Shown: positions 38,336 to 49,460, numbered from the stretch's first letter. The stretch: 64,000 nucleotides of DNA from Streptomyces scopuliridis RB72 (GCF_000718095.1 NZ_JOEI01000025.1:24227-88226); one strand, 5' to 3'. Numbers and translations are program-made. Notes: generated by a model not told the origin, from the letters alone.

Positions 38336-38941
38336 TCAGCGGGCCATTATCAGGCTCATCGCCTCCGCGCGGGTGGCCGGAACGCGCAGCTGGCCACGGA
38401 CGGCCGATGTGATCGTCTTGGCACCCGGCTTCCGTACGCCGCGCATCGTCATGCACATGTGCTCGCACTCGACGACCACGATCACCCCGCGCGGGTCCAG
38501 GATCTCCATCAGTGAATCGGCGATCTGTGTGGTCAGCCGCTCCTGGACCTGCGGCCGGCGGGCGAAGACATCCACCAGCCTGGCCAGCTTGGAGAGCCCG
38601 GTGATCTTCCCGTCCGAGGACGGGATATAGCCGACATGGGCCACCCCGACGAAGGGGACCAGATGATGTTCACACGAAGACATCACTTCGATGTCCTTCA
38701 CGAGGACCATCTCGTCATGGCCGATATCGAACGTTGTGGTCAGCACCTCTTCCGGCGTCTGCCAGAGCCCGGCGAATATCTCCCTGTACGCCCGCGCCAC
38801 CCGGCCGGGGGTCGCCCGCAGGCCCTCGCGGTCCGGGTCCTCCCCGACCGCGATCAGCAGCTCGCGCACGGCATTCTCGGCCCGCTTCTCATCGAATTCG
38901 CGGATGGGGCTCTCCCCGTCCAGCATCACCGGGTCGGTCAT
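38336..38941 (-). CDS. folE: GTP cyclohydrolase I
   Basis: 201-residue enzyme that opens GTP to dihydroneopterin triphosphate, the first folate step. Zinc-site residues lie in [11 protein letters not shown] (Cys and His) and [10 protein letters not shown] (second Cys), with [14 protein letters not shown] in between. Length is standard. ATG at 38941 has GAGG 8 nt ahead. It lies downstream of ftsH, but the hairpin between them suggests reduced read-through. Converges with the plus-strand folate genes. Confidence 0.96.
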   Translation of the reverse strand: MTDPVMLDGESPIREFDEKRAENAVRELLIAVGEDPDREGLRATPGRVARAYREIFAGLWQTPEEVLTTTFDIGHDEMVLVKDIEVMSSCEHHLVPFVGVAHVGYIPSSDGKITGLSKLARLVDVFARRPQVQERLTTQIADSLMEILDPRGVIVVVECEHMCMTMRGVRKPGAKTITSAVRGQLRVPATRAEAMSLIMAR

Positions 38942-38982
38942 GTGTGCCTCGTTCCTGTGCCGTCCTGTGGGCGGGCAAACGA

Positions 38983-39023
38983 ATGCCGCGCCCCCACAGG
39001 CTAAAACCTGGGGGGCGCGGCAT
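38983..39023 (-). terminator. Terminator hairpin after ftsH
   Basis: Arms of 17-18 bp (38983-39000 and 39007-39023, one bulged base) with loop CTAAAA lie between the ftsH stop and the folE start. The stem is nearly all G/C with ATGCCGCG ends. Confidence 0.75.
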
Positions 39024-39051
39024 CCATTCCGGGCCAGGTGAGGGGCCGGGA

Positions 39052-41079
39052 TCAGCTCTCGGGACGGTCCTCGGGGACCGCCTCGTTGGGCGTCTCGCCG
39101 CTCGTCACCGCGGGCATCCCGCCGTTCGAACCCGAGGCGCCGTTGGTCAGCGCCAGCTCCTTGGGCGAGAGCACCGGCGGCCGCGTCGAGGGCGTACGAC
39201 GCGAGGAGCCGGTCCATGCCGGACGGGACGGGCGCTTCACGATGGTCGAGAAGATCTCGGCGATCTGTTCCTTGTTCAACGTCTCCTTCTCCAGGAGCGC
39301 CAGGACCAGATTGTCGAGCACGTCGCGGTTCTCGACGAGAATCTCCCACGCCTCGTTGTGCGCGGTCTCGATGAGCTTCTTGACCTCTTCGTCGACCAGC
39401 GCCGCGACCTCTTCCGAGTAATCGCGCTGATGCGCCATCTCCCGGCCGAGGAACGGTTCGGTGTTGTCGCCGCCGAACTTGATCGCGCCGAGCCGCTCGG
39501 TCATGCCGTACTGCGTGACCATCGCCCGAGCCGTGGCCGTGGCCTTCTCGATGTCGTTGGCCGCGCCGGTCGTCGGGTCGTGGAAGACCAGTTCCTCGGC
39601 CGCGCGCCCGCCCATCATGTAGGCGAGCTGGTCCAGCATCTCGTTGCGCGTGGTCGAGTACTTGTCCTCGTCGGGCAGGACCATGGTGTAACCCAGGGCC
39701 CGGCCGCGGGACAGGATCGTGATCTTGTGCACCGGGTCGGAGTTCGGAGACGCCGCGGCGACCAGGGCGTGACCGCCCTCGTGGTACGCGGTGATCTTCT
39801 TTTCCTTCTCGGACATGATCCGGGTCCGCTTCTGCGGGCCCGCCACGACGCGGTCGATCGCCTCGTCCAGGGAGTGGTTGTCGACCAGCTTCTTGTCGCT
39901 GCGCGCCGTCAGGAGCGCCGCTTCGTTCAGCACGTTCGCCAGATCCGCGCCGGTGAAGCCGGGCGTACGACGGGCGACAGCACCCAGATCGACGTCCGGG
40001 GCGACCGGCTTGCCCTTCTGGTGGACCTTCAGGATCTCCAGCCGGCCCTGCATGTCCGGGCGGTCGACCGCGATCTGCCGGTCGAAGCGGCCCGGGCGCA
40101 GCAGCGCGGGGTCGAGGATGTCGGGCCGGTTCGTGGCGGCGATCAGGATGACGCCGCCCTTCACGTCGAAGCCGTCCATCTCCACGAGCAGCTGGTTCAG
40201 CGTCTGCTCGCGCTCGTCGTGGCCACCGCCGAGACCCGCACCGCGGTGCCGGCCGACGGCGTCGATCTCATCGACGAAGACGATCGCCGGGGCGTTCGCC
40301 TTGGCCTGCTCGAAGAGGTCACGCACACGCGAGGCGCCGACACCGACGAACATCTCGACGAAGTCGGAACCGGAGATCGAGTAGAACGGCACCCCGGCCT
40401 CACCCGCGACCGCGCGGGCGAGCAGCGTCTTGCCCGTACCGGGCGGGCCGTAGAGCAGCACGCCCTTCGGGATCTTGGCGCCGACGGCCTGGAACTTCGC
40501 CGGCTCCTGGAGGAACTCCTTGATCTCGTGGAGCTCCTCGACCGCCTCGTCGGACCCGGCCACATCGGCGAAGGTCGTCTTCGGGGTGTCCTTGGTGATC
40601 AGCTTGGCCTTGGACTTCCCGAACTGCATGACACGGGAGCCGCCGCCCTGCATCTGATTCATCAGGAACAGGAAGACCACGACGATCAGGACGAAGGGAA
40701 GCAGCGAGAGCAGCACCGAGACGAACGGGCTCTGCTTCGACGGCGAGACCGTATAGCCCTTGGTGATGTCGCCGTTCTGGAACTTGGTCTGGAGCGTCTT
40801 GGCCAGCGTCGAACCCTGGCTGCCGATATAGCTCGCCTGGATCTTGTCGCTGCCCTTGATCTTCTGGCCGTTCTTGAGATCGACCTTGATGATCTGTTCG
40901 TCGCCGGTGGTCAGTCTGACCTGCTCGGCCTGGTTCTTGTCGATCGCCTGGACGACCTCGCCGGTGTCCACCGTCTTGTAGCCGCCCGACGAGCCGACGA
41001 CCTGCATCAACACGACCACGGCGAGGACGGCCAGCACGATCCACATGACCGGCCCACGGAAGTATCGCTTCACGTCCAT
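39052..41079 (-). CDS. ftsH: ATP-dependent zinc metalloprotease FtsH
   Basis: 675-residue membrane AAA protease degrading misassembled membrane proteins and short-lived regulators. Two N-terminal membrane helices ([19 protein letters not shown] and [18 protein letters not shown]) flank a small extracytoplasmic domain; the AAA module has Walker [13 protein letters not shown] and second region of homology [19 protein letters not shown]; the protease has the zinc motif HEGGH. The C-terminal tail of 60 residues is Ser/Pro-rich. ATG at 41079 starts [10 protein letters not shown]; the longer frame is unsupported. Preceded by hpt, as in many bacteria. Confidence 0.96.
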   Translation of the reverse strand: MDVKRYFRGPVMWIVLAVLAVVVLMQVVGSSGGYKTVDTGEVVQAIDKNQAEQVRLTTGDEQIIKVDLKNGQKIKGSDKIQASYIGSQGSTLAKTLQTKFQNGDITKGYTVSPSKQSPFVSVLLSLLPFVLIVVVFLFLMNQMQGGGSRVMQFGKSKAKLITKDTPKTTFADVAGSDEAVEELHEIKEFLQEPAKFQAVGAKIPKGVLLYGPPGTGKTLLARAVAGEAGVPFYSISGSDFVEMFVGVGASRVRDLFEQAKANAPAIVFVDEIDAVGRHRGAGLGGGHDEREQTLNQLLVEMDGFDVKGGVILIAATNRPDILDPALLRPGRFDRQIAVDRPDMQGRLEILKVHQKGKPVAPDVDLGAVARRTPGFTGADLANVLNEAALLTARSDKKLVDNHSLDEAIDRVVAGPQKRTRIMSEKEKKITAYHEGGHALVAAASPNSDPVHKITILSRGRALGYTMVLPDEDKYSTTRNEMLDQLAYMMGGRAAEELVFHDPTTGAANDIEKATATARAMVTQYGMTERLGAIKFGGDNTEPFLGREMAHQRDYSEEVAALVDEEVKKLIETAHNEAWEILVENRDVLDNLVLALLEKETLNKEQIAEIFSTIVKRPSRPAWTGSSRRTPSTRPPVLSPKELALTNGASGSNGGMPAVTSGETPNEAVPEDRPES

Positions 41080-41313
41080 CCATACGGAGCGAAGTCGCCC
41101 CGTCCCTCCTGCCCGTAGGTAAATGCTGCTGTGAGAAAAGAGTGTTCTTCGGACGGTACCCCAGCATTGTGGCCCGCGACCGCACGGGACGGCTGACAAA
41201 CCCGTCTTCCCATGCTCCAACGGCGCGAGGGGGTCTGGGGTTCCCGGCCGCGGCGAAGCCTTTCCCTGGAACTTCGCCGCTCTCCGGCGCGCTCACATGC
41301 GCCGAGGTGCGCT

Positions 41314-41874
41314 CTAACCGCCGTAGACATGCGGAGCGAGCGTCCCGACGAAAGGCATGTTGCGGTACTTTTCCGAGTAATCCAGGCCATATCCCACGAC
41401 AAACTCATTGGGAATGTCGAAGCCGATCCATTTGACGTCGATCGCGACCTTTGCGGCATCCGGCTTACGGAGCAGGGTGCAGACTTCGAGCGAGGCCGGC
41501 TCCCGTGAACCGAGGTTGGAGAGCAGCCACGACAGGGTCAGACCCGAGTCGATGATGTCCTCGACGATCAGTACGTGCTTGCCCTTGATGTCGGTGTCCA
41601 GGTCCTTGAGGATCCGGACCACGCCGGAGGACTGCGTGCCCGCCCCGTACGAGGAGACGGCCATCCAGTCCATCGTCACGGGGGTGGACAGCGCCCGCGC
41701 CAGGTCCGCCATGACCATCACGGCGCCCTTGAGGACTCCGACGAGAAGCAGGTCCTTGCCCGCGTACTCCGCGTCGATCTTCGCGGCCAGTTCGGCCAGC
41801 TTCGCGTCGATCTCTTCCTTGGTAATGAGCACCGACTGGAGGTCGTTGCCCATGTCCTTGTCGTCCACCCGCAT
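41314..41874 (-). CDS. hpt: Hypoxanthine phosphoribosyltransferase
   Basis: 186-residue purine-salvage enzyme adding ribose phosphate from PRPP to hypoxanthine or guanine. The PRPP loop is VLIVEDIIDSGLTLSWLL; other conserved parts are VGVLKGAVMVMADLAR and the late GFDIPNEFVVGYGLDY. ATG at 41874 gives the usual length; an ATG at 41853 is an alternative. Lies between tilS (77 bp upstream) and ftsH, an order widely conserved in Gram-positive bacteria. Confidence 0.95.
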   Translation of the reverse strand: MRVDDKDMGNDLQSVLITKEEIDAKLAELAAKIDAEYAGKDLLLVGVLKGAVMVMADLARALSTPVTMDWMAVSSYGAGTQSSGVVRILKDLDTDIKGKHVLIVEDIIDSGLTLSWLLSNLGSREPASLEVCTLLRKPDAAKVAIDVKWIGFDIPNEFVVGYGLDYSEKYRNMPFVGTLAPHVYGG

Positions 41875-41951
41875 CACTTTCGTCGTCGGCCGGGGGTCCG
41901 GGGCCAAGGCACTGGCGGCCCGGGAGACACAGCCGTAAGTGCATCAGCGCT

Positions 41952-42980
41952 TCAGCCCTGCCGGATGACCAGTCTGCCACCCTGCCTCCGGGCCTCCACG
42001 CGGCCGGGCAGGTTGATGGCTCCCTGGCCGCGCCAGCCGGTGATCAGGCGGTCGACCTCTTCGATGTGACGGGCGAACAGCGAACCCGCGGGGGCGCCCG
42101 CGGCGATGACCGCCCGGCGCAGCACGCGGCGGCGGACGGCGGGCGGGAGGACGTACAGCTTGGCGCACCGCAGCTGTCCGGAATCGTCTTGTACGGACTC
42201 CTCGACATTGGCGGCCCAGGTGTCCAGGGCGTCGGCGTCGTCGCGGGACAGCTGTGCCGTACGGGCCAGGGCCTCGACGACGCCCTTGCCGAGTGCCTTC
42301 TCCAGGGCGGGCAGCCCTTCGTGGCGCAGTCGTGAACGGGTGTACGCGGGGTCGGTGTTGTGCGGGTCGTCCCAGACGGGGATCGACTGGACCAGGCAGG
42401 CCTTGCGGGCGGTCTGCCGGTCGAGCTGGAGGAAGGGGCGCCGGTAGCGGCCGGACGTCCCCGAGACGGCGGCCATCCCGGACAGCGAGCGGGTGCCGGA
42501 GCCGCGGGCGAGCCCGAGCAGTACGGTCTCGGCCTGGTCGTCGCGGGTGTGGCCGAGCAGGACCGCGGCGGCGCGGTGGCGCTCCGCGGCGGCGTCGAGC
42601 GCGGCGTAGCGGGCGTCGCGTGCGGCCGCCTCCGGCCCGCCCTCCCGGCCGACGGTCACGGCGACGGATTCGACGGGGTCGAGGCGCATGGCGCGGAGTC
42701 GGGTGACGACTTCGGCGGCGCGGAGGGCGGAGCCGGCCTGGAGCCCGTGGTCGACGGTGACGGCTCCGGCGCGGACGGAAAGTTTGGGGGCCTCGAAGGC
42801 GAGGGCGGAGGCGAGCGCCATGGAGTCGGCGCCGCCGGAGCAGGCGACGAGCACGAGCGGCGGCTCGCCGGCGCGGACGGACGAGACGGCGGAGGAGTTG
42901 TCCGCCCGGTCGGTGAGGACGTCGTGGAGTACGCGGCGGACCGCCAGGCGTATCGCCGCGACCGCAGGATGGGGACCCAT
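41952..42980 (-). CDS. tilS: tRNA(Ile)-lysidine synthetase
   Basis: 342-residue N-type ATP pyrophosphatase that changes the wobble C of the CAU-anticodon tRNA-Ile to lysidine so that it reads AUA. The PP-loop is [13 protein letters not shown]; downstream [20 protein letters not shown] and [18 protein letters not shown] are diagnostic. A C-terminal TilS domain is short ([16 protein letters not shown]). ATG at 42980 begins the conserved helix. Transcribed toward hpt and ftsH. Confidence 0.95.
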   Translation of the reverse strand: MGPHPAVAAIRLAVRRVLHDVLTDRADNSSAVSSVRAGEPPLVLVACSGGADSMALASALAFEAPKLSVRAGAVTVDHGLQAGSALRAAEVVTRLRAMRLDPVESVAVTVGREGGPEAAARDARYAALDAAAERHRAAAVLLGHTRDDQAETVLLGLARGSGTRSLSGMAAVSGTSGRYRRPFLQLDRQTARKACLVQSIPVWDDPHNTDPAYTRSRLRHEGLPALEKALGKGVVEALARTAQLSRDDADALDTWAANVEESVQDDSGQLRCAKLYVLPPAVRRRVLRRAVIAAGAPAGSLFARHIEEVDRLITGWRGQGAINLPGRVEARRQGGRLVIRQG

Positions 42981-43167
42981 ATCCGGTGCCCTTCGTGATG
43001 TTATTTGGGGGGTGCCTCGGTCGGAGTAAGGACGGAGAGCGTCACTCAGAGTGCGTCGATGGTGACAGAACCGAGCCATTACCCGAGCATTGCACGCCTA
43101 TCCCTCACCCACGGTCCCTCGGATGGGTGATACCTGAGGCGTACTTCTGCCGTGAGCCGCGCCCGGC

Positions 43168-44298
43168 TCAGGAGTCCGCCCTGCGGTGCACCCGTGCGAT
43201 CCAGTCCGCCGGTTTAGCGATCTCCGCCTTGGTGGGGAGGGTGTTCGGCGAGGTCCAGACCCGGTTGAAGCCGTCCATGCCGGTCTCCTCGACCACGGCC
43301 CGTACGAACCGCTCCCCGTCCCGGTACTGGCGCAGCTTGGCGTCGAGGCCGAGCAGTTTGCGCAGCGCCTGGTCGAGGCGGCCGGCGCCGCGGGCCCTGC
43401 GCTGCTGGAACTTCTCGCGGATCTCGGCGACCGACGGCACGACGGCCGGTCCGACGCCGTCCATCACGTAGTCGGCGTGGCCTTCGAGCAGGGACATCAC
43501 GGCGGTGAGCCGGCCGAGGATCTCGCGCTGTCCGGGGGTCTGCACCAGCTCGACGATGCTGCGGCCGTCCTCGTTCTCCTCGCCCTCAGGGCGTCCGCCG
43601 GCGAGCGACTGCGCGGCCTCGCGGAGCCGTTCGACGAGGGTCATCGGGTCGACCTCGGTCTGGTCGAGGAATGACTGGATCTCGCCCTGGAGGTGGTCGC
43701 GCAGCCAGGGCACGCCGGTGAACTGGGTGCGGTGGGTCTCCTCGTGGAGGGCCACCCAGAGCCTGAAGTCGTGAGGTTCCACGTCCAGTTCGCGTTCGAC
43801 GTGGACGATGTTGGGGGCCACGAGCAGCAGCCGGCCGCCGCCGTTCGCGGCGGCGGGGAGATCGCGGGTGGCGGGGGCGAACGTCTCGTACTGGCCGAGG
43901 ACGCGGGACGACATGAACGACAGCAGCATGCCCAGCTCCACGCCGGTCACCTTGCCGCCGACCGCGCCGAGCACGGCGCCGCCGGGACCGCCGGGGCGGC
44001 GTTCCTGCATCTTCGCCAGGAGAGGCTTGAGCAGCTCGCGGAATCCGGCGACGTTCGCCTTGACCCAGCCGGCCCGGTCCACGACCAGGACGGGGGTGTC
44101 GGGCGGCTCATGGCCGTCGGGAATCATGCGCGTGTACGCGCGGACGTGCTCCTCCGAGGACTTCGCGTGCCGCCGCAGCTCGGCGACGATCTCTCGCGCC
44201 TCGTCCCGGGTCACTTCCGGTCCGGGCCGCACGAGACGGGTCGCGGTCGCCACCGCGAGATTCCAGTCGACCATCTGGGCACCACCGATGCTCGTCAT
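43168..44298 (-). CDS. Zinc-dependent metalloprotease, DUF2342 (F420-associated) family
   Basis: 376 residues without signal peptide. The zinc motif HEETH lies in LWVALHEETHRTQFTGVPWL, and the third ligand is likely the Glu/His of LLEGHADYVMD, the pattern of gluzincin-like families. This actinobacterial family is often called coenzyme F420 biosynthesis-associated from distribution rather than experiment. It is flanked by dacB (upstream) and tilS (downstream) on the same strand, a constant neighbourhood, but no substrate is known. ATG at 44298. Confidence 0.85.
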   Translation of the reverse strand: MTSIGGAQMVDWNLAVATATRLVRPGPEVTRDEAREIVAELRRHAKSSEEHVRAYTRMIPDGHEPPDTPVLVVDRAGWVKANVAGFRELLKPLLAKMQERRPGGPGGAVLGAVGGKVTGVELGMLLSFMSSRVLGQYETFAPATRDLPAAANGGGRLLLVAPNIVHVERELDVEPHDFRLWVALHEETHRTQFTGVPWLRDHLQGEIQSFLDQTEVDPMTLVERLREAAQSLAGGRPEGEENEDGRSIVELVQTPGQREILGRLTAVMSLLEGHADYVMDGVGPAVVPSVAEIREKFQQRRARGAGRLDQALRKLLGLDAKLRQYRDGERFVRAVVEETGMDGFNRVWTSPNTLPTKAEIAKPADWIARVHRRADS

Positions 44299-44437
44299 GC
44301 GTCAACCGTACGTGCTCGGCCCGGGGAGCGGTGGGGTGTGGGCGGCCCGGTTCTTCCCCTACCGGGCCCTTAGGGGACGCCCGGGGCGGTCAGTGGGCCG
44401 CCAGGAAGGGACCGGAGCGGGCCGGTGGGGGCGCTCG

Positions 44438-45838
44438 TTACGGGACGAGGGCCGCGGAGAGCCGGTCCAGGGCCTTCTGGGCGCTGCCGGGGGCGGGGGT
44501 GGAGCCCGCCATGAAGGCGAAGGCCAGCAGCCTGCCCCGGCCGTCGACGACCGTGCCCGCCAGGGCGTTCACCCCGGTGAGCGTGCCGGTCTTGGCGCGG
44601 ACGAGGCCGGCGCCGGGCCCGGCGTCCGCGTACCGGCTCCGGAGGGTGCCGTTGAACCCGGCGACCGGCAGTCCCGTGAGCACGGGGCGCAGCTCGGGAC
44701 GTGCGGGGTCGGCGGCGCGGGCCAGCAGCGCGGTGAGCAGGGCGGCGCTGACCTTGTCCTGGCGGTTGAGGCCGCTTCCGTCGGCGAAGCGGGCGCCGGT
44801 GACCGGCAGACCCAGCTTCCTGAGCTCGGCGCCGACGGCCCGGCCCGCGCCCTCGAAGCTGGCGGGTTCACGCGCGGCGATGGCGGTCTGCCGGGCCAGG
44901 GACTCGGCGATGTCGTTGTCGCTCTCGGTCAGCGCCCGTTCGACGAGATCGGAGAGCGGACGGGAGTAGGTCCTGGCGACGGTCTTCGAGCCCTTGGGCG
45001 GCTTGCCGGGCTCGGGCGCCGCGGTGGTACGGATGCCTCGCTCGCGCAGCAGCCCGGCGAAGACGCGGGCGGCGTCGCCCGCCGGATTACCGCTGCGGGG
45101 GGCGGGTCCCCTGCGGGATGCGTCGAGCCGGCCCTGATCGGCCATCAGGGCGACGACGGGGGCGATGTTGTCGTTGGGGCCGATCGGGTGCTCCCGGCGG
45201 CCCGAGTAGAGGGAGGTGTCGTAGCGGAACTCGACCTTGGTGACGCCCCGGTCGCGCAGCGCGCGGGCGGTGTCGTCGGCGAGCGCGCTCAGTCCTGCCC
45301 GGCCGAGAGTGGCGTCGCCGCCGCCGACCAGGGTGATCCTCCGGGCGTCCGCGGTGGAGCTCACGGTGGTGGCGATGCGATGGTCGGGGCCGAGCGCGGA
45401 GAGCGCGGCGGCCATCGTCGCGATCTTGACCGTGGAGGCCGGGGTCATCGGGGCGCCGGCCGCCTTCCCGTACAGCGGTTCACCGGTCGTGGCGTCGATG
45501 ACGGACGCCGACCGGGCCTCACCGAGCGCGGGGTCGTCGAGGAGCGGTCCGAGCTTCTTCTTGAGATCGACGGACGCGGTTCCGGCATTCGGGGGCTCGG
45601 AGCCGGGTGCGGAGAGCGCGGAGAGCACGCCGGCGGCGCTGGGGGCGGGCGCGGGCGTACGGGGGGCGGCCGGGTCGTGATGTGCGCCACCCGTACGGCT
45701 CTGCGCGACCGCCCACTCCCGCTCGGCCTTACGCTGACCGGAGTCCCAGGGGCCGGCCGCGGCCACCGCCGCGGCGGCGAGCGCCATGCCGACCACGACG
45801 GAACCCGCCGTGAGCTGCCACACTTTCGGCCCAAGCAC
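44438..45838 (-). CDS. dacB: D-alanyl-D-alanine carboxypeptidase/endopeptidase (PBP4 type)
   Basis: 466-residue S13-family penicillin-binding protein trimming peptidoglycan stem peptides outside the membrane. N-terminal signal or anchor helix [20 protein letters not shown], a Pro/Ala-rich linker, then the catalytic domain with SxxK in [10 protein letters not shown], SxN in [11 protein letters not shown] and KTG in [13 protein letters not shown] at 45838 is taken as start; frame is open further upstream. Divergent from ppa across 176 bp. First gene of the minus-strand series toward tilS, hpt and ftsH. Confidence 0.93.
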   Translation of the reverse strand: MLGPKVWQLTAGSVVVGMALAAAAVAAAGPWDSGQRKAEREWAVAQSRTGGAHHDPAAPRTPAPAPSAAGVLSALSAPGSEPPNAGTASVDLKKKLGPLLDDPALGEARSASVIDATTGEPLYGKAAGAPMTPASTVKIATMAAALSALGPDHRIATTVSSTADARRITLVGGGDATLGRAGLSALADDTARALRDRGVTKVEFRYDTSLYSGRREHPIGPNDNIAPVVALMADQGRLDASRRGPAPRSGNPAGDAARVFAGLLRERGIRTTAAPEPGKPPKGSKTVARTYSRPLSDLVERALTESDNDIAESLARQTAIAAREPASFEGAGRAVGAELRKLGLPVTGARFADGSGLNRQDKVSAALLTALLARAADPARPELRPVLTGLPVAGFNGTLRSRYADAGPGAGLVRAKTGTLTGVNALAGTVVDGRGRLLAFAFMAGSTPAPGSAQKALDRLSAALVP

Positions 45839-46014
45839 GGTTGACCAGCCCCTTTCGCGATCACACTGCTGCGTGGGGGACACTTAATCACTGCGCCTTG
45901 CCACGAGCATGGCACCCCGGCCAGGAGTGGCCAGTCAGCCGCTCCCGTACGGGGGGTCTCCTGCGTGAAGCCGCAGCACCACTGACAAATGTGTTGATCA
46001 TGGAGGAGCCACCC

Positions 46015-46509
46015 GTGGAGTTCGACGTCACCATCGAGATCCCTAAGGGTTCGCGGAACAAGTACGAGGTGGACCACGAGACCGGTCGGATCCGTCTTGA
46101 CCGTCGTCTCTTCACCTCGACCAGCTACCCGGCCGACTACGGATTCGTCGAGAACACCCTCGGCGAGGACGGTGACCCGCTGGACGCGCTGGTCATCCTG
46201 GACGAGCCGACCTTCCCGGGCTGCCTCATCAAGTGCCGTGCCATCGGCATGTTCCGGATGACGGACGAGGCCGGCGGCGACGACAAGCTGCTCTGCGTCC
46301 CGGCGTCCGACCCCCGCGTGGAGCACCTGCGCGACATCCATCACGTCTCGGAGTTCGACCGCCTGGAGATCCAGCACTTCTTCGAGGTCTACAAGGACCT
46401 GGAGCCCGGCAAGTCCGTCGAGGGCGCCGACTGGGTCGGCCGCGCCGAGGCCGAGGCCGAGATCGAGGCCTCCTACAAGCGACTTGAGGCCCAGGGCGGC
46501 GCGCACTGA
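46015..46509 (+). CDS. ppa: Inorganic pyrophosphatase
   Basis: 164-residue family I soluble pyrophosphatase that hydrolyses pyrophosphate to drive biosynthesis. Signature [16 protein letters not shown] carries the metal-binding Asp residues; [14 protein letters not shown] and [16 protein letters not shown] are conserved. GTG at 46015 is preferred over an ATG five codons earlier because AGGAG lies 6 nt upstream of it, inside the longer version. Divergent from dacB. Confidence 0.96.
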   Translation: MEFDVTIEIPKGSRNKYEVDHETGRIRLDRRLFTSTSYPADYGFVENTLGEDGDPLDALVILDEPTFPGCLIKCRAIGMFRMTDEAGGDDKLLCVPASDPRVEHLRDIHHVSEFDRLEIQHFFEVYKDLEPGKSVEGADWVGRAEAEAEIEASYKRLEAQGGAH

Positions 46510-46612
46510 CCAGGCACTGACCGCACCCCGGCCGCGCGCTTCCGCGTGTGACCGGACAGGGCCTGACCGCCGGAGAGCTGACGGACAGCCGACGGGCGGA
46601 TGACAGGCGGAT

Positions 46613-46650
46613 GACGGGCGGCGTATCCCGCGAGGGGTGCGCCGCCCGTC
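46613..46650 (+). terminator. Terminator hairpin after ppa
   Basis: Perfect 11-bp arms GACGGGCGGCG (46613-46623) and CGCCGCCCGTC (46640-46650) with a 16-nt loop lie about 100 bp after the ppa stop and before the ThrE-like gene. Confidence 0.5.
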
Positions 46651-46743
46651 CGCGTGTGTGGCTGCCCATGTCCATGCCCATACTGGGCAGATGTGTGGCT
46701 GCGCGGCGCCGAGATCCGGGCCCCAGGAGCGAGGGAGCAGAAG

Positions 46744-48423
46744 GTGGTGGCGGAGTCCGACGGTCCGGAGGACCGGAAGCCTCAGACGGACGAGGCGCGC
46801 AGCGCCTTCACTCCGCCGTCCGGAGTGGAGCAGCCGCCGCTTCCCGAGGACGACCATCCGACTTCGGAGTTCGCGCTTCCCAAGGGGATGAGTACGGAGC
46901 AGCCGGCCGAGCCCGAGGGCTCGGCCTTCGATCTGCCGGGCGGTACGTCGCCCGGCGCGGCCGGTGGCCGGGGGCCGTCCCCCGCGTACACCCCCGCCCG
47001 GGGCGTCCCGGTGATCCGGCTGAACAAGGAGGCGCCCTGGCAGGACCGGATGCGCACTCTGCTGCGCATGCCGTCCGGCGAGCGCCCCGTACCGGAGCGG
47101 GTCCAGCGCCACGACGACCAGGGGCCTGCCGTGCCCCGGGTGCTCGACCTGACGCTGCGCATCGGTGAGCTGCTGCTGGCCGGCGGCGAGGGCGCCGAGG
47201 ATGTCGAGGCCGCCATGTTCGCGGTCAGCCGCGCGTACGGCCTCGACCGCTGCGAGCCGACCGTCACCTTCACCCTGCTGTCCATCTCCCATCAGCCGTC
47301 GCTGGTGGACGACCCGGTAACGGCCAGCAGGACCGTACGCAGACGGGGCACCGACTACACCCGGCTGTCCGCCGTCTACACGCTCATCGACGACATCACC
47401 ACCGAGGACACGGACGTCACGCTGGAGGAGGCGTACCGGCGGCTCGCGGAGATCCGCCGTAACCGCCACCCGTACCCCGGCTGGGCGCTGACCGTGTCGA
47501 GCGGGCTGCTGGCCGGGGCGGCGTCCGTGCTGGTCGGTGGTGGCGTGGTGGTGTTCGCGGCGGCGGCGCTCGGCGCGATGCTCGGCGACCGGCTGGCCTG
47601 GTTGTGCGCCGGGCGCGGGCTGCCGGAGTTCTATCAGTTCGTGGTGGCCGCGATGCCGCCCGCCGCGATGGGGGTGGCGCTGACGCTGCTGGGCCCGCAT
47701 GTGTCGTGGGAGGGCCGGCCCTCGGCGGTGATCACCGGTGGTCTCTTCGCGCTGCTGCCGGGGCGGGCGCTGGTGGCGGGGGTGCAGGACGGGCTGACGG
47801 GCTACTACATCACCGCCGCCGCACGGCTCCTGGAGGTCATGTACTTCTTCATCGCCATCGTCGTCGGTGTGCTGCTCGTGCTCTATCTGGGCGTTCAGCT
47901 GCACGCGCAGCTGACGCCGGAAGCGGCGTTGCACAGCGATGTACGGCCGGTGGCCCAGACCCTCGCGGCGGTGACGCTGAGCTTCGCCTTCGCGATCCTG
48001 CTCCAGCAGGACCGCTCGACCGTGCTGATGGTCTCGCTCAACGGCGGTGTGGCCTGGATCGTCTACGCGGCGATGCATGACGTGGGCGGGATCTCGCCGG
48101 TGGCCTCGACGGCGGTCGCCGCCGGTCTGGTGGGGCTGTTCGGGCAGCTCTTCTCGCGCTACCAGTTCGCTTCCGCGCTGCCCTACATCACGGCGGCGAT
48201 CGGACCGCTGCTGCCGGGCTCGGCGACCTACTTCGGGCTGCTGGGCTTCGCGCAGAACGAGGCGGCCCGCGGGCTCGCGTCGCTCTCCCAGGCGGTGGCG
48301 CTGGCGCTGGCGATCGCCGTCGGGGTGAACCTCGGTGGCGAGATCGCCCGGCTGTTCCTCACGGTGCCGGGGGCCGCCCAGGCGTCGAGCCGCCGCGCGG
48401 CCAAGCGGACGCGCGGCTTCTGA
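46744..48423 (+). CDS. ThrE-family threonine/serine exporter
   Basis: 559 residues. A 100-residue Pro/Glu-rich cytoplasmic N-terminus leads to the ThrE N-domain (LDLTLRIGELLLAGGEGAED, LSISHQPSLVDD, LEEAYRRLAEIRR) and then ten membrane helices in two sets, matching the two-part ThrE architecture in one chain. The substrate class is inferred from family. Start is one of two adjacent GTG codons (46744 or 46747), with AGGGAG upstream. Preceded by a hairpin, so probably monocistronic; convergent with the DedA gene. Confidence 0.87.
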   Translation: MVAESDGPEDRKPQTDEARSAFTPPSGVEQPPLPEDDHPTSEFALPKGMSTEQPAEPEGSAFDLPGGTSPGAAGGRGPSPAYTPARGVPVIRLNKEAPWQDRMRTLLRMPSGERPVPERVQRHDDQGPAVPRVLDLTLRIGELLLAGGEGAEDVEAAMFAVSRAYGLDRCEPTVTFTLLSISHQPSLVDDPVTASRTVRRRGTDYTRLSAVYTLIDDITTEDTDVTLEEAYRRLAEIRRNRHPYPGWALTVSSGLLAGAASVLVGGGVVVFAAAALGAMLGDRLAWLCAGRGLPEFYQFVVAAMPPAAMGVALTLLGPHVSWEGRPSAVITGGLFALLPGRALVAGVQDGLTGYYITAAARLLEVMYFFIAIVVGVLLVLYLGVQLHAQLTPEAALHSDVRPVAQTLAAVTLSFAFAILLQQDRSTVLMVSLNGGVAWIVYAAMHDVGGISPVASTAVAAGLVGLFGQLFSRYQFASALPYITAAIGPLLPGSATYFGLLGFAQNEAARGLASLSQAVALALAIAVGVNLGGEIARLFLTVPGAAQASSRRAAKRTRGF

Positions 48424-48438
48424 CGAGTCTCGGGAGGG

Positions 48439-49215
48439 TCAGCGCTTGGCGTGGCGGCCGCGGCCGCCACTGCCCGGGGCGCCGCCCGGCGTACCTGGCG
48501 CGCCCGGCGGCGTACCGGGAGCGTGCCCGTCCGTCATGGCCGTCCCCGGACCGACCAGACCGTCGTCGACGCCGGGCTGCTGCGCGGCGGCCTTCTTGGA
48601 CTTGGAGCGCGCCCGCAGGAACTCGATGACGATCGGCAGCACCGAGAGCACCACGATCGCGATCAGGATCATCTCGATGTTCTTGTGCACGAACTCGATC
48701 TTGCCGAGCGCGGCCCCCAGCAGCGTGACGCCCGCGCCCCAGAGCGTGCCGCCGATGATGTTGTACGTGATGAACGAGCGGTAGTTCATCCGGCTCACAC
48801 CGGCGATGATCGGCGTGAACGTACGGACGACGGGCACGAAGCGCGCGAGGACCAGCGACTTGGGGCCGTACTTCTCGAAGAATTCGTGCGCCTTCTCGAC
48901 GTTCTCCTGCTTGAAGAGCTTGGAGTCCGGGCGCTTGAACAGCGCGGGACCCACCTTCCGGCCGAAGAGATAACCGACCTGGTCACCGACGATCGCGGCG
49001 AGCACGATCAGCAGACAGACCAGCCAGAGCGGAGTCTTGAGGGTGCCGGACGTCACCAGCAGGCCGGTGGTGAAGAGCAGCGAGTCACCCGGCAGGAAGA
49101 AGCCGATGAGAAGGCCGGATTCGGCGAAGACGATGACCAGAACACCGATCAGCCCGAAGGTCCCGATCAGATAATCCGGATCCAGCCAGCTGGGTCCGAG
49201 CGCAAGGGTGGTCAC
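48439..49215 (-). CDS. DedA-family membrane protein
   Basis: 258 residues with five or so hydrophobic segments. Family hallmarks: VFAESGLLIGFFLPGDSLLF, IVGDQVGYLFGRKVG, and RFVPVVRTFTPIIAGVSRMN with the conserved Arg residues in the re-entrant region. DedA proteins act in lipid recycling across the membrane (undecaprenyl phosphate or phospholipid translocation in characterised members). A Gly/Pro-rich tail follows. GTG start at 49215. Divergent from the ClC gene over 245 bp. Confidence 0.9.
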   Translation of the reverse strand: MTTLALGPSWLDPDYLIGTFGLIGVLVIVFAESGLLIGFFLPGDSLLFTTGLLVTSGTLKTPLWLVCLLIVLAAIVGDQVGYLFGRKVGPALFKRPDSKLFKQENVEKAHEFFEKYGPKSLVLARFVPVVRTFTPIIAGVSRMNYRSFITYNIIGGTLWGAGVTLLGAALGKIEFVHKNIEMILIAIVVLSVLPIVIEFLRARSKSKKAAAQQPGVDDGLVGPGTAMTDGHAPGTPPGAPGTPGGAPGSGGRGRHAKR

Positions 49216-49460
49216 GGGTTCCGGACTCCTGTGTCATTAGTCGGTCGATCGTCGATTCGGCGTGGTCGGCCGCGCACAAGCTATCAACGCCTACCTGCCC
49301 TCCCAGGTTCCACCCGGCCCCTTACCGACGCACTCCGGATCCGGCCGGGGACCCACACCGGACGCAGCCGGGGCAGACCCGCCCAAAGCCGCGGACCGGC
49401 CGGGCGCGACCACGCCCGGGAAAGCGGGAGCGGGGCGTTACGTGCGGTTACGGTGAGCGC

